From Elymus sibiricus (taxonomy: Eukaryota > Streptophyta > Magnoliopsida > Poales > Poaceae), in NCBI GenBank assembly GCA_039707655.1, contig CM077672.1, positions 457,662,390 through 457,726,389 of the forward strand: a stretch of DNA of 64,000 nt, written 5' to 3'. Made by a program: the position numbers and the translations under genes. Shown here one piece after another: positions 21,201-31,218 of this stretch (positions are counted from its first letter, which is position 1; every line of letters starts with the position of its first letter). The notes under the pieces were generated by a model. The model was not told the DNA's origin, made no database searches, and worked only from the letters and a program-made list of their open reading frames with translations.

Positions 21201-22315
21201 ATGTATCAGCCGAAAGCTCTTCAGATGTCACAGCTCAGAGATGCGAGCTGATTGTTGGGGTGAGCTAGTTACGTCTGTGGTGTTTCCACAGTCGTGCTTG
21301 GGCCCCGGCCAGCCACGTAACATGAAGGAGTGCAAAGGGCGATGGCCCAAGACCCCTTCGCACTTAGGATTTAGACCGGCGTGCTGACCTCTCTGCTGAG
21401 CCTAGGTAGGACTGCGTCATGTCGATTACCCGAGGCCGGGCATTACCCAGCAAGTGTGTCTGGCCAGATGTAATTGAGCATGCTGGGTAACAGTAGTGCA
21501 CCCCTACAGGGAAGTTGTCTATTCGAATAGCCATGTCCACGGTAATAGGACGCTCAGTGTTGTATACCGATCTACTACAACTTGAACTGAATACATGTTA
21601 CTTTAACTGTAAGCTCTGAGATCGCTTTCTCGCAGGGAGTCGAGAAAGGATCTCTGGGCTTTGCTATTACATGCTTGTTACTTTATATTATGCTAATCTG
21701 CACTCTTCTAATGCTGCAAGACGCTGAAGATGCTAGTCTTCAATAGTCTAGGCATTTCTCTCTATTCTGGCATTTCAGCAGTTTAGTCCAAAGATATAGC
21801 CCCATTCCTTGATACCGATGCATACTTAGTATATTTCTGATGTTAGTCTTACGAGTACTTTGGATGAGTACTCACGGTTGCTTTGCTACTCTTTTCCCCC
21901 ATACCCGATTGCTGCGACCAGATGATGGATCCCAGGAGCCAGCTGGTACCTCCGACGACTACTACTACACTTCCGGTGGAGCCTACTACTACGTGGAGAC
22001 CGACGACCAGGAGTAGATTAGGAGGTTCCCAGGTAGGAGGCATGCGCCTTTTCGATCATGTCGTTGTTTTACCCCGCCTTCTTACGGCAAACTTGTTTCC
22101 CTTTTATGTCGATACTCAGATATTATGTTGTTTCCGCTAACGCTTGTTCGCGAGCTTATATATTCGAGCCCTCGAGGCCCCTGGCTTGTATTATAGAGCT
22201 TGTATGACTTTTATTTGTGTTTAAAGTTGTGTTGTGATATCTTCCCGTGAGTCTCTTATCTCGATCGTGTGCATTTGCGTGTATGATTAGTGCATGGTCG
22301 AGTAGGGGCACCACA
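18221..22315 (+). mobile_element. 4.1 kb solo LTR (large Gypsy LTR, LARD/Tekay-type architecture)
   Basis: Begins TGTAACACCCCCATG and ends GGGGCACCACA. It is flanked by perfect CATAT duplications (18216-18220 and 22316-22320) that rejoin an interrupted Gypsy LTR. There is no primer-binding site, gag or second LTR inside, so it is most simply a solo LTR left by LTR-LTR recombination. It contains a GC-rich stretch (18720-19680), AT-rich blocks and an imperfect repeat region (20630-20880). It shares the TGTAACACCC start and overall layout with the LARD LTRs at 39413 and 55370 but is a different family. Reading frames across the GC-rich part show no known domain. Confidence 0.85.
20630..20880. 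repeat. Imperfect direct repeats in the solo LTR
   Basis: The motif 'agggtgattcct' or close variants, with flanking ATCGA/ATCAAG, recurs about four times (near 20651, 20721, 20784, 20842) at about 60-70 bp spacing. Non-coding. Confidence 0.55.
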
Positions 22316-22320
22316 CATAT

Positions 22321-22419
22321 TAAGAGAGAAAAGGCATTAGAATTACTCCACAAAGTATTACATTGATTAAAAACACTATAAATAACAGTAGGAAAACATG
22401 ATGCAAAATGGACGTATCA
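22321..22419 (-). mobile_element. Gypsy LTR fragment, part 2 (LTR start)
   Basis: On the minus strand starts TGATACGTCCATTTTGCATC at 22419. It is almost identical to 4060-4151, the start of the LTR at 2640-4151. Together with 18078-18220 it forms the truncated upstream LTR of the interrupted Gypsy copy. Confidence 0.85.
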
Positions 22420-23069
22420 AATACCTATCCTTTATGGGCCAATCTTATAACCCGTGCAAATTGCCATTACTATTTATTAGACTCTCAAAAAGATTTAAGT
22501 GAAGCATGAGAGTGCAACTATTTCTTTAAAATATAATCACCACAGTGCTCTAAAAGATATAAGTGAAGCACTAGAGCAACTGCCTAGCTCAAAAGATATA
22601 AGTGAAGCACATAGAGTATTCTAACAAATCACGATAAATGTGTGTCCCTCTCAAAAAGGTGTGTTCAAAAGATGATTGTGGCAAACTAAAAAGCAAACAA
22701 AGAAAAGAAAACTATGGCACAAGATGCTCCAAGTAAAACACATATCATGTGATGAATAAAAATATAGCTCCAAGTGATATACCGATAGATTGTATATGAA
22801 AGAGGGGATGCCATCTGGGGCATCCCCAAGCTTAGACGCTTGGATCTTCCTTGAATATTACCTTGGGGTGGCTTGGGCATCCCCAAGCTTAGGGTCTTGC
22901 CGCTCCTTATTCCTTCATTTATCGTGATCTCACACAACACTTGAAAACTTTAGCACACAAAACTCAACAAAAACCTCATGAGATCCGTTAGTATAACCAA
23001 CAAATCTTAAACTTTAGGTACTGTTATAAATTTATTCATATTTAATCTTGGCATAATGCTACTATACTC
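22420..23069 (-). mobile_element. Gypsy 3' non-coding fragment F (Sabrina-like)
   Basis: Reverse-complement match to 26530-27185 in the plus-strand copy. Shared landmarks include the 'aagatataagtgaagcac' repeats and a small inverted repeat around ggcatccccaagctta. Going leftward on the minus strand it follows an LTR end at 23070 directly. Gag and everything up to the 3' region have therefore been deleted. No ORF. Confidence 0.75.
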
Positions 23070-23800
23070 TGCTACTTGGAGTCTACGTTGGTATTTCCCC
23101 GAAGAGGAGAGGATGATGTAGTACAGTAGAGATAAGTATTTCCCTCAGTTAAGAACCAAGGTTATCAATCCAGTATGAGAACCAAGAAAAATTCCATTAA
23201 GCGCACCTGCACACACAAGAGCAAACACTTGCACCCAACGCAAATAAGAGGGTTGTCAATCCTCTTAGCGGTTATTAGCAAGGATTAAATCTTATCGAGG
23301 TAAATAGATAATCTAAAATACTAATTAAAATAAAAGTAAATAAATTGCAGCAAGGTATTTTTTGGTTTTTTATATGATAACAATAGACACGGGGGCCATA
23401 GTTTTCACTTGAGGCTTCTGGCCTCCTCCCGAAGCTTCTGCGCTCAAGAGAGAAGCCTCTTGTGAAAACTATGGCCCCCGGGTCTATCTTTATCATATAA
23501 AAACATAAAAATACATTGCTGCAATTTATTTACTTTTATCTTAATTAGTATTTTATTTATCTATTTATACCTCGATAAGATTTAATCCTTGCAAATAATC
23601 ACTAAGAGGATTGACAACCCTCTTATTTGCATTGGGTGCAAGTGTTTGCTCTTGTGTGTGCAGGTGCGCTTAACGGAATTTTGCTTGGTTCTCCTACTGG
23701 ATTGATAACCTTGGTTCTTAACTGAGGGAAATACTTATCTCTACTGTACTGCATCATCCTCTCCTCTTCGGGGAAATACCAACGCAGACTATAAGTAGCA
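23070..23800. repeat. Large inverted repeat: two LTR 3' parts head to head
   Basis: Left arm 23070-23426 (minus-oriented LTR end) and right arm 23455-23800 (plus-oriented LTR end) are reverse complements over about 350 bp with few mismatches. They are separated by about 30 bp (ggcctcctcccgaagcttct and neighbours). Each arm ends outward in the LTR terminus (TGCTACTT/AAGTAGCA). The two arms are truncated at the same place within the LTR. Confidence 0.9.
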
Positions 23801-23811
23801 GGAAGAATTTC

Positions 23812-23829
23812 TGGCACCGTTGCCGGGGA
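23812..23829 (+). other. Primer-binding site, element B (tRNA-Asp)
   Basis: TGGCACCGTTGCCGGGGA has one mismatch to the tRNA-Asp complement TGGCGCCGTTGCCGGGGA. It lies 11 bp after the LTR end. Confidence 0.85.
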
Positions 23830-24003
23830 GACATCATCAAAATTACCAAGAACCTTCACACAAATTATCATTCACTTGCATTTACTTTATTTGCCTTTCA
23901 TTTGCATTTGCCTCTCGTTTTCATCTCCCCCACTTCTAATTTTTTTTTACAAGGACACACAAAAAAATATTTGCTTGTTTGCTAGTTTGCTTGCTTTGTT
24001 GCG

Positions 24004-25388
24004 ATGTCTCAAGAAAATACAAAATTGTGTTACTTTTCCAATACTAATAATAATGATTTTATTAGTACTCCTATTGCTCCTCCCGCCACTAGACATTAAT
24101 GTTGTCTTGCTTAATCTTGTTATGAAAGAACAATTTTCTGGTAGTCCTAATGAAGATGCTGCATCCCATCTAAATACTTTCTTCAAACTTTGTGATATGC
24201 AAAAGAAGAAAGATGTGGATAATGATATTGTCAAATTAAAATTATTTCTGTTCTCACTATGAGACCGTGCTAAAACTTGGTTTTCATCCCAGCCTAGAAA
24301 TAGTATTGATTCTTGGGATAAGTGTAAGGATGCTTTTATTACCAAGTATTTTCCTCCCGCTAAGATTATTTCTTTAAGAAATCAAATTATGAATTTTAAG
24401 CAACTTGAGCATGAACATGTTGCACAATCTTGGGAGAGAATGAAATTAATGATAAGAAATTGCCCAACTCATGGTTTGAATTTATGAATGATCATACAAA
24501 AATTTTATGCGGGACTAAACTTTGTCTCTAGAAATTTGCTAGACTCTGCCGCAGGTGGCACTTTTATGGAAATTACATTGGTAGAAGCTACAAAACTTCT
24601 TGATAATATTATGGCAAATTATTCTCAATGGCACACTGAACGAACTCCAACTGCTAAGAAGGTAAATTCTGTTGAAGAAATTAATACTTTGAGTGATAAG
24701 ATGGATGCTCTATTTAATTGGTTGCTAGTAAAAATGCTCATATTGATCCTAATGATGTGCCATTGTCTACTTTGATTGAGAAAAATAATAATGCTATTGA
24801 TGTGAATTTTGTCTCTAAAATAATTTCAACAACAATGCTTATAGGGGTAATTTCAACCCTATACTATTTCCTGGAAATTCCTCTAATAATTATGACAATC
24901 CTTATGGTAATTCTTATAATAATAATAATAGGATTCCCTCTGATCTTTAAAGTAATATTAAATAATTTATTAGTTTGCAAAAGAATTTTAATACTATGAT
25001 AGAAGAAAAATTGGCTAGGAACATGGATAGAATTGCTCATGATGTGGAAAATCTCAAAACTAAAATTTTGCCATCCAAGCATGATATAAATGAGTCTATT
25101 AATTCTATCTATGTCTCCATTAATGAAAGTAAAGAAAGGACTGCTAGGTTGAGAGCTAAGCGAGAATTTCTAGAAAAAACGATTCCACCCGATTTCTATC
25201 GTAGTAATGATGAAGATATTAAAATGATTGGTGTCACTCCTATTGAATCATTATTTAGTAACATAAAAGTTGATGAAAAAGGGACTGGAGAAGAGTCAAC
25301 TTTAGATAGAAGGAGTTCCACTTGCTTGGAGGGTGATAATCTTGATCATAAAAATGAAAAAGTGGGTTTGGAGAGGTCAAAACTTTAA
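24004..25388 (+). pseudogene. Gag of element B, decayed
   Basis: ATG 24004 (MSQENTKL...) opens gag. One frameshift near 24090 moves reading to frame 2, which carries the capsid core through TGA (after LFLFSL, 24260-24262) and TGA (24485-24487). It includes WERMKLMIRNCPTHGLNL and IIQKFYAGLN, the Retrotrans_gag signature. Further frameshifts near 24720 and 24960 lead to the C-terminal part (24975-25388), which resembles the C-terminal part of the intact gag at 30195-31013 (residues such as LKMISLHP there, IKMIGVTP here). Confidence 0.8.
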
Positions 25389-25408
25389 ATAGTAATGCAC
25401 CCACTACT

Positions 25409-26056
25409 TTGGATTACAAGGACTTTAATTATGATAGTAGTTCTTTAGTTGAGTGTATTTCCTTGTTGCAATCCATGATTAATTCACCAAATGCACATGA
25501 ACAAAATAAGGCTTTCACTAAACACATCGTAGAAGCCATGATGAAAGCACATGAAGAAAAGCTTGAGTTGGAAGTATCAATTCCTAGAAAATTACAAGAT
25601 GGACGGGAACCTACTATTAAAGTAAAAATTGAAGATTATGAATGTAATGCTCTTTGTGATCTTGGTGCTAGCGTTTCCACTATAACAAAGTCTTTGTGTG
25701 ATGTGCTAGGTCTCACCGACATGGATCCCTTTTCCCTTAATTTGCATCTTGCGGATTCCACTATTAAAAAGCCATTGGGTAGAATAAATGATGTTCTTAT
25801 TCTTGCAAACAGAAATTATGTGCCCGTGGACTTTATTGTTCTTGACATTGAATGCAATCCTTCTTGCCCCATAATACTTGGTAGGCCTTTTCTTCGAACT
25901 ATTGGTGCTATTATTGATATGAAAGAAGGTAATATAAGATTTCAATTTCCACTAAAGAAAGGGATGGAACACTTCCCTAGAAAAATAATTAAAGCACCTT
26001 ATGAATCTATTATGAGGTCCACTTATGGAATTAACTTGAATGATGACAACACTTGA
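25409..26056 (+). CDS. Retroviral-type aspartic protease domain of element B
   Basis: An open segment of about 215 codons without its own good start; it is read as the C-terminal end of the gag-protease polyprotein. It shows the aspartic protease active-site loop DLGAS (residues about 84-88 of the segment, in place of DTG/DSG) and the conserved ILGRPFL near residues 156-162. It would cleave the gag precursor inside virus-like particles. It ends in TGA 26054-26056. In autonomous relatives reverse transcriptase follows; here non-coding sequence follows at once, so the ORF ends as a short gag-protease protein. The segment has no internal stop although gag upstream is broken. Confidence 0.75.
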   Translation: MDYKDFNYDSSSLVECISLLQSMINSPNAHEQNKAFTKHIVEAMMKAHEEKLELEVSIPRKLQDGREPTIKVKIEDYECNALCDLGASVSTITKSLCDVLGLTDMDPFSLNLHLADSTIKKPLGRINDVLILANRNYVPVDFIVLDIECNPSCPIILGRPFLRTIGAIIDMKEGNIRFQFPLKKGMEHFPRKIIKAPYESIMRSTYGINLNDDNT

Positions 26057-28928
26057 AACTATGCATTATGCTTAGCTAGGGGCATAAAACAATAGCGCTT
26101 GTTGGGAGGCAACCCAATGAATAAAATAATTTTTTGATTTTACCTTTTGTTTTTGAGTGTTTGAACAATTATGGCTTCTGTTATGATTGTATTTTTATGT
26201 TTTAATTAGTGTTTGTGCCAAGTAATGCCTTTGGGATGATGTTGATGATAGTATAATTGATGTTGTTTGGAAAACAGAAAGCTTGGCGTCTAGTGCTGGA
26301 TTTTTAATTCTTTACTGTAGTGTCCGAAAAATCTGAAATTTTTGCACCATATTGGTATATGAATTTTTTACATTGTCCTAATGTTTCATAATTTTTGGTG
26401 TTACAGAAGTATAGGTTCTAAATAGATCTTTACAGACTGTTATGTTTTGGACAGATTCTGTTTTTGTTGCATAGTTCGCTTATTTTGATGAATCTATGGA
26501 TTGTATCGGGGGTATGAGTCATAGAGAAGTTGGAGTACAGTAGCATTATGCAAATATTAAATATGAATCAATTTACAATAGTACCTAAAGTTAAAGATTT
26601 ATTTGTTATACTAACGGATCTCACGAGGTTTCTGTTGAGTTTTGTGTGCTGAAGTTTTCAAGTTTTGGGTGAGACTACGATGGATAAAGGAATAAGGAGT
26701 GGCAAGAGCCTAAGCATGGGGATGCCCAAGGCACCCCAAGATAATATTCAAGGAAGACTCAAGCGTCTAAGCTTGGGGATGCCCCAGAAGGCATCCCCTC
26801 TTTCGTCTACAATCTATCGGTAACTCACTTGGATCAATATTTTTATTCATCACATGATATGTGTTTTACTTGGAGCGTCTTGCGAAATAGTTTGTTTGCT
26901 TCTGTTTGCTTTTTAGTTTGTCATAATAATCTTTGCTGAACACACCTTTTTGAGAGGGACACACATTATTCATGATTTGTTAGAATACTCTGTGTGCTTC
27001 ACTTATATCTTTTGAGCTAGGCAGTTGGTCTAGTGCTTCACTTATATCTGTTAGAGCAGGACGATGGTTATATTTTAAAGAAATAGTTGCACTCCCATGC
27101 TTCACTTATATATTTTTGAGAGTCTTATAATAGCAATGGTAATAGGCATGGTGTTATGAATTTGGTCCTGATATGATAGGTATTCAAGAGGGATATAATA
27201 AAAACTTTCATGTAGATCACTGAATATGATAAATTTGATTCCTTGCAATAGTTTTGCGATATTAAGATAGTAATATGGGGGAGGTATTAGTAGATAATTG
27301 TGGTTTAGTAAGAATAATTGTGTTAAGGTTTGTGATTCTCGAAGCATGCATGTATGATCTGTCGTTATGCTAAGAAGTTGGAGCATGATTTATTATTGAT
27401 TGTCTACCTTATGAGTGGCGGCCGGGGACGAGCGATGGACCTTGTCCTACCAATCTATCCCTCTCGGGGCATGTGTAGTAGTACTTTGCTTCGAGGGCTA
27501 ATAAACTTTTGCAATAAGTATGTGAGTTCTTTATGACTAATGTGAGTCCATGGATTATACGCACTGTCACCCTTCCGCAATTTGCTAGCCTCTTCGGTAC
27601 CGTGCATTGCCCTTTCTCACATCGAGAGTTGGTGCAAACTTCGCCGGTGCATCCAAATCCCGTGATATGATACGCTCTATCACACATAAGCCTCCTTATA
27701 TCTTCCTCAAAATAGCCACCATACCTACCTATCATGGCATTTCCATAGCCATTCTGAGATATATTGCCATGGAACTTCCATCGTTCCATTTTTTATGACA
27801 TACATCATCATTGTCATATTGCTTTGCATGATCATATAGTTGGCATAGTATTTGGGGCTCAGCCACCGTTCACCATTGTTATACATGTTACGCTAGCATC
27901 ATTGCACATCTTGGTACACTGCCAGAGGCATTCATATAGAGTCATATTTTTGTTCTAGTATCGAGTTGTAAGTAAATAGAGGTGTGATGATCATCATTAT
28001 TAGAGAATTATCCCAGTGAGGAAAGAATGATGGAGACTGATGAGTCCTCGAAATAGTGGGGATGAGGTCCATGCGATCGTTCAAAAAAAAGAGGCAAAAA
28101 AGAGCCATGAAAATATATAAATGAGAGAAAAATAGAGAAGGGGCAATGCTACTATCCTTTTCCACACTTGTGCTTCAGAGTAGCACCATGTTTTTCATAA
28201 AGAGATCGAGTCTCCTATTTTGTCACTTTCATATACTAGTGGGAATTTTTCATTATAGAACTTGGCTTGTATATTCCGATGACGGGCTTCCTCAAATGCC
28301 CGAGGTCTTCAAGAACAAGCAAGTTGGATGCACACCCACTTAGTTTTCATGTTGAGCTTTCATACACTTATAGCTCTTAGTGCATCCGTTGCATGGCAAT
28401 CCCTACTCCTCGCATTGACATCAATTGATGGGCATCTCCATAGCCCATTGATTAGCCTCGTCGATGTGAGACTTTCTCCATTTTTGACTTCTCTTATTTA
28501 TCTCTACCACCATACTCTATTCCACCCATAGTGCTATATCCATGGCTTGCATACATGTATTGAGTGGGAGTTGAAAAAGCTAAAGCGCGTTAAAAAGTAT
28601 GAACCAATTGCTCGGCTTGTCATCGGGGTAGTGCATGATAAATACTTTGTGTGAAGAAGATGGAGCATGATAGGATTATATGATTTTGTAGGGATAACTT
28701 TCTTTAGCATTTTTATTTTGAAAGACATGATTGTTTGCTAGTATGCCTGAGTATTGATGTCTTTATATCAAATTATAGACTATTGCTTTGAATCATTTGG
28801 ATCTTATTATTCATACCGCAAGAGAGAGATTACATGATGAAACATGGTAGGTAGCATTCCACATCAAAAATTCTGTTTTTATCATTTACCTACTCGAGGA
28901 CGAGCAGGAATTAAGCATGGGGATGGTT
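26057..28928 (+). mobile_element. Non-coding 3' region of element B
   Basis: 2.9 kb without credible ORF. It contains the 'gcgcttgttgggaggcaaccc' motif seen after gag in the other copies, repeated 'tcacttatatct' segments (about 26995-27110), and ends with a purine-rich stretch (aattaagcatggggatgg) next to the LTR start at 28929. The same region is present inverted at 22420-23069 and 29712-30194. Confidence 0.75.
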
Positions 28929-29711
28929 TTTACGTCTCCAATGTATCTATAATTTTTTATTGTTCCATGCTATTATAATATCAATCTTGGATGTTTTTAC
29001 ATGCAATTATATATCATTTTTTGGGACTAACATATTAACCTAGTGCCCAGTGCCAGTTGCTGTTTTCTGCTTGTTTTTGGCTTTTCAGAGAAACAGGACC
29101 AAATGAAGTCCAAATGCCATGAAACTTTTTGGAAAAAAATTTCTGGACAAAAGAGACCTTGGAAGCTTCGGAAGGAGGCCAGAAGCCTCATGGAGGCTTC
29201 ACAAGGAAAGAGGGCGTGCCCCAGGGGGGCGCACCGTGTTGCCTTGTGGGGCCCACATGACTCCAATTGACCTAATTCCACTTCTATAAATTCACAAATA
29301 TTGGGAAACCATCTGAGAGCCAGAAGAGAAAACCTTTTTGCCGCCGCAAGCCTCTATTCTTCCGTGATCCCACCTGGAGGCCTTTTTCGGTACTTTGCCA
29401 GAGGGGGAATCAATCACGGAGGGCTTCTACATCAACCTTGCTGCCCTTTCGATGATGTGTGAGTAGTTTACCACAGACCTACGGGTCCATAGCTAGTAGC
29501 TAGATGGCTTCTTCTGTCTCTTTGATCTTCAATACCATGTTCTCCTTGATGTTCTTGGAGTTCTATCCGATGTAATCTTCTTTTGCGGTGTGTATGTTGG
29601 GATCCGATGAATTGTGAGTTTATGATCAGATTATTCATGAGAAATATTTGAGTCTTCTCTGAACTCTTTTATGCATGATTAAATATAGCTTTGTATTTCT
29701 CTCCGATCTAT
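28929..29711 (+). repeat. Truncated 3' LTR of element B
   Basis: Starts at a damaged terminus (TTTACGTCTCC in place of TGATACGTCTCC) and matches the start of LTR C (minus, 32755 leftward) for about 780 bp. It stops at 29711 at a junction with inverted 3'-region sequence. Confidence 0.85.
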
Positions 29712-30194
29712 CATACTCCAACTTCTCCATGACTTATGCCCCCCGATACAATCCATAGATTCATCAAAATAAGCAAACTATGCAACAAAAATAGAATATG
29801 TCAATAACAGTATAGTCTGTAAAGATCTAAATAATAATCATACTTTTGTCACTCCAAAAATTCTGAAAACTGAGGACAATGTAACCAATTCATATACCAA
29901 TACTTTGTAAAAATATTAGGATTTTATCACCTTCCAGTACAGAATAGAAATTCCAGAACTTAGTGCAAAACTTTCTATTTTTCAAACAGCATTAATTATA
30001 CTATCATCCAAATTATCCCAAAGGTATTACTTGGCACAAACACTAATTAAAAGATAAAAACACAATCATAACAGTAGCTACAATTGTGTAAACACACAAA
30101 ACAGAAAAGAAAAGCAAAAATTTAAGATACATATTGGGTTGCCTCCCAACAAGCGCTATTGTTTGATGGACCTAGCTAGGCATAATGCATTGTT

Positions 30195-31013
30195 TCAAGT
30201 ATTATTGTCCTTAGTTTCCAAATTCTCAATTATACATCCACTCTTCCTAGAAGGTCTAGCATAGGAAATTTTTATCATCACACTCCTAGGGACAAAGTTG
30301 AGGAAATTACTTTCATGAATAGGTTCCTTTATTATATCAATGAAATTAGGGTGCAAGCTAATCATTTTAAGATCCTCATTTCCCTTACTAGATGTGGCAC
30401 CCTTCTTCTTAGGAACATACATAAACTTGCAATTTTTATCAAGAGGGGTTCTATCAATAGTTTTAACGGAGGAAAAGGATGAACCCAAGTTATTGATATT
30501 TTCCACCAACTTATCGATTCTAGCGGGACGTTGTTCTATCCTTTCATTAATTATTGGTTCCTTTTCCTTTAACATCTTTAATGTAGTTCCTACATTTGAA
30601 CCAAATTGAGTAATATGACTATGGACCTTTTTGTCTAGATTCTCAAGATGTTCAATAGTAGACATTTTATTTTTAATAGCTTCCAACCTTTGCATAACGT
30701 GTTCCAAAGTCAACACTGTTTCATTAATAGCAATAGGTGGTGATCCCACTAAATTACCCATAACATTGAAAGCATCCAAAGGGTGACTACTCAAGAAATT
30801 CCCTTCGGTAATAGTGTCTAGCACAAATCTATACCAAGTAGTGACACCCACATAAAAATTGCGAACGAGAATGGTAGTGGATTGCTTACGAGTTGATCTA
30901 TTTTGAGCATCACAAATCCTATGCCAAGCATCTTTTAAACTCTCTCCTCCCCTTTGTTTAAAATTTAAAACTTCATTTTTCGGAGTGCAAGCAACAATTG
31001 ATGAACTAGTCAT
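30195..31013 (-). CDS. gag: Gag-like protein of element C, open reading frame of 272 codons
   Basis: ATG at 31011-31013 and stop at 30195-30197. The N-terminal part keeps the C-terminal half of the Retrotrans_gag domain (GGESLKDAWHRICDAQNR, NFYVGVTTWYRFVLDTITEG, residues about 22-75). This is followed by coiled-coil sequence (EHVMQRLEAIKNKMSTIEHL) and a Lys-rich C-terminus. It is shorter than a usual Gypsy gag, has no zinc knuckle and no protease, and stops cleanly before the non-coding region. The absence of stops over 272 codons in a family where other copies are broken suggests a young copy or a functional short gag. It could assist packaging of non-autonomous RNAs; that is inference. Confidence 0.75.
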   Translation of the reverse strand: MTSSSIVACTPKNEVLNFKQRGGESLKDAWHRICDAQNRSTRKQSTTILVRNFYVGVTTWYRFVLDTITEGNFLSSHPLDAFNVMGNLVGSPPIAINETVLTLEHVMQRLEAIKNKMSTIEHLENLDKKVHSHITQFGSNVGTTLKMLKEKEPIINERIEQRPARIDKLVENINNLGSSFSSVKTIDRTPLDKNCKFMYVPKKKGATSSKGNEDLKMISLHPNFIDIIKEPIHESNFLNFVPRSVMIKISYARPSRKSGCIIENLETKDNNT

Positions 31014-31189
31014 AGTGGCAAAGCGAGCAAACAAGCAAACAAGCAAATAAAATATTTTTGTGTTTTTTGTAATTTTTATGAGAAATGGGGAGATGAAAAC
31101 GTGAGGCAGATGCAAATAAAAAGGAAAATAAAAGTAGAGCAAGTAGATGATAATTTGTGCGAAGGTACTTGATAGGTTTTGATGATGTT

Positions 31190-31207
31190 TCCCCGGTAAC
31201 GGCGCCA
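31190..31207 (-). other. Primer-binding site, element C (tRNA-Asp)
   Basis: Minus-strand TGGCGCCGTTACCGGGGA, one mismatch to the tRNA-Asp complement, about 11 bp inside the LTR end. Confidence 0.85.
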
Positions 31208-31218
31208 AAAATTCTTCC

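Larger units (their letters stand above)
23455..29711 (+). mobile_element. Gypsy element B (Athila/Sabrina-like), gag-protease only
   Basis: 5' LTR remnant ends at 23800, then primer-binding site 23812-23829, decayed gag, an open protease segment to 26056, a 2.9 kb non-coding 3' region and a truncated 3' LTR (28929-29711). No reverse transcriptase or integrase lies between protease and 3' region, so it is non-autonomous. The 3' LTR stops abruptly at 'ccgatctatc' and joins an inverted relative. Confidence 0.85.

Noticed and set aside
27102..28728. Short frames of 60-126 codons in the 3' region of element B
   Set aside because: Both strands have similar frames, none is kept in the inverted copies, and the region is an untranslated 3' part.
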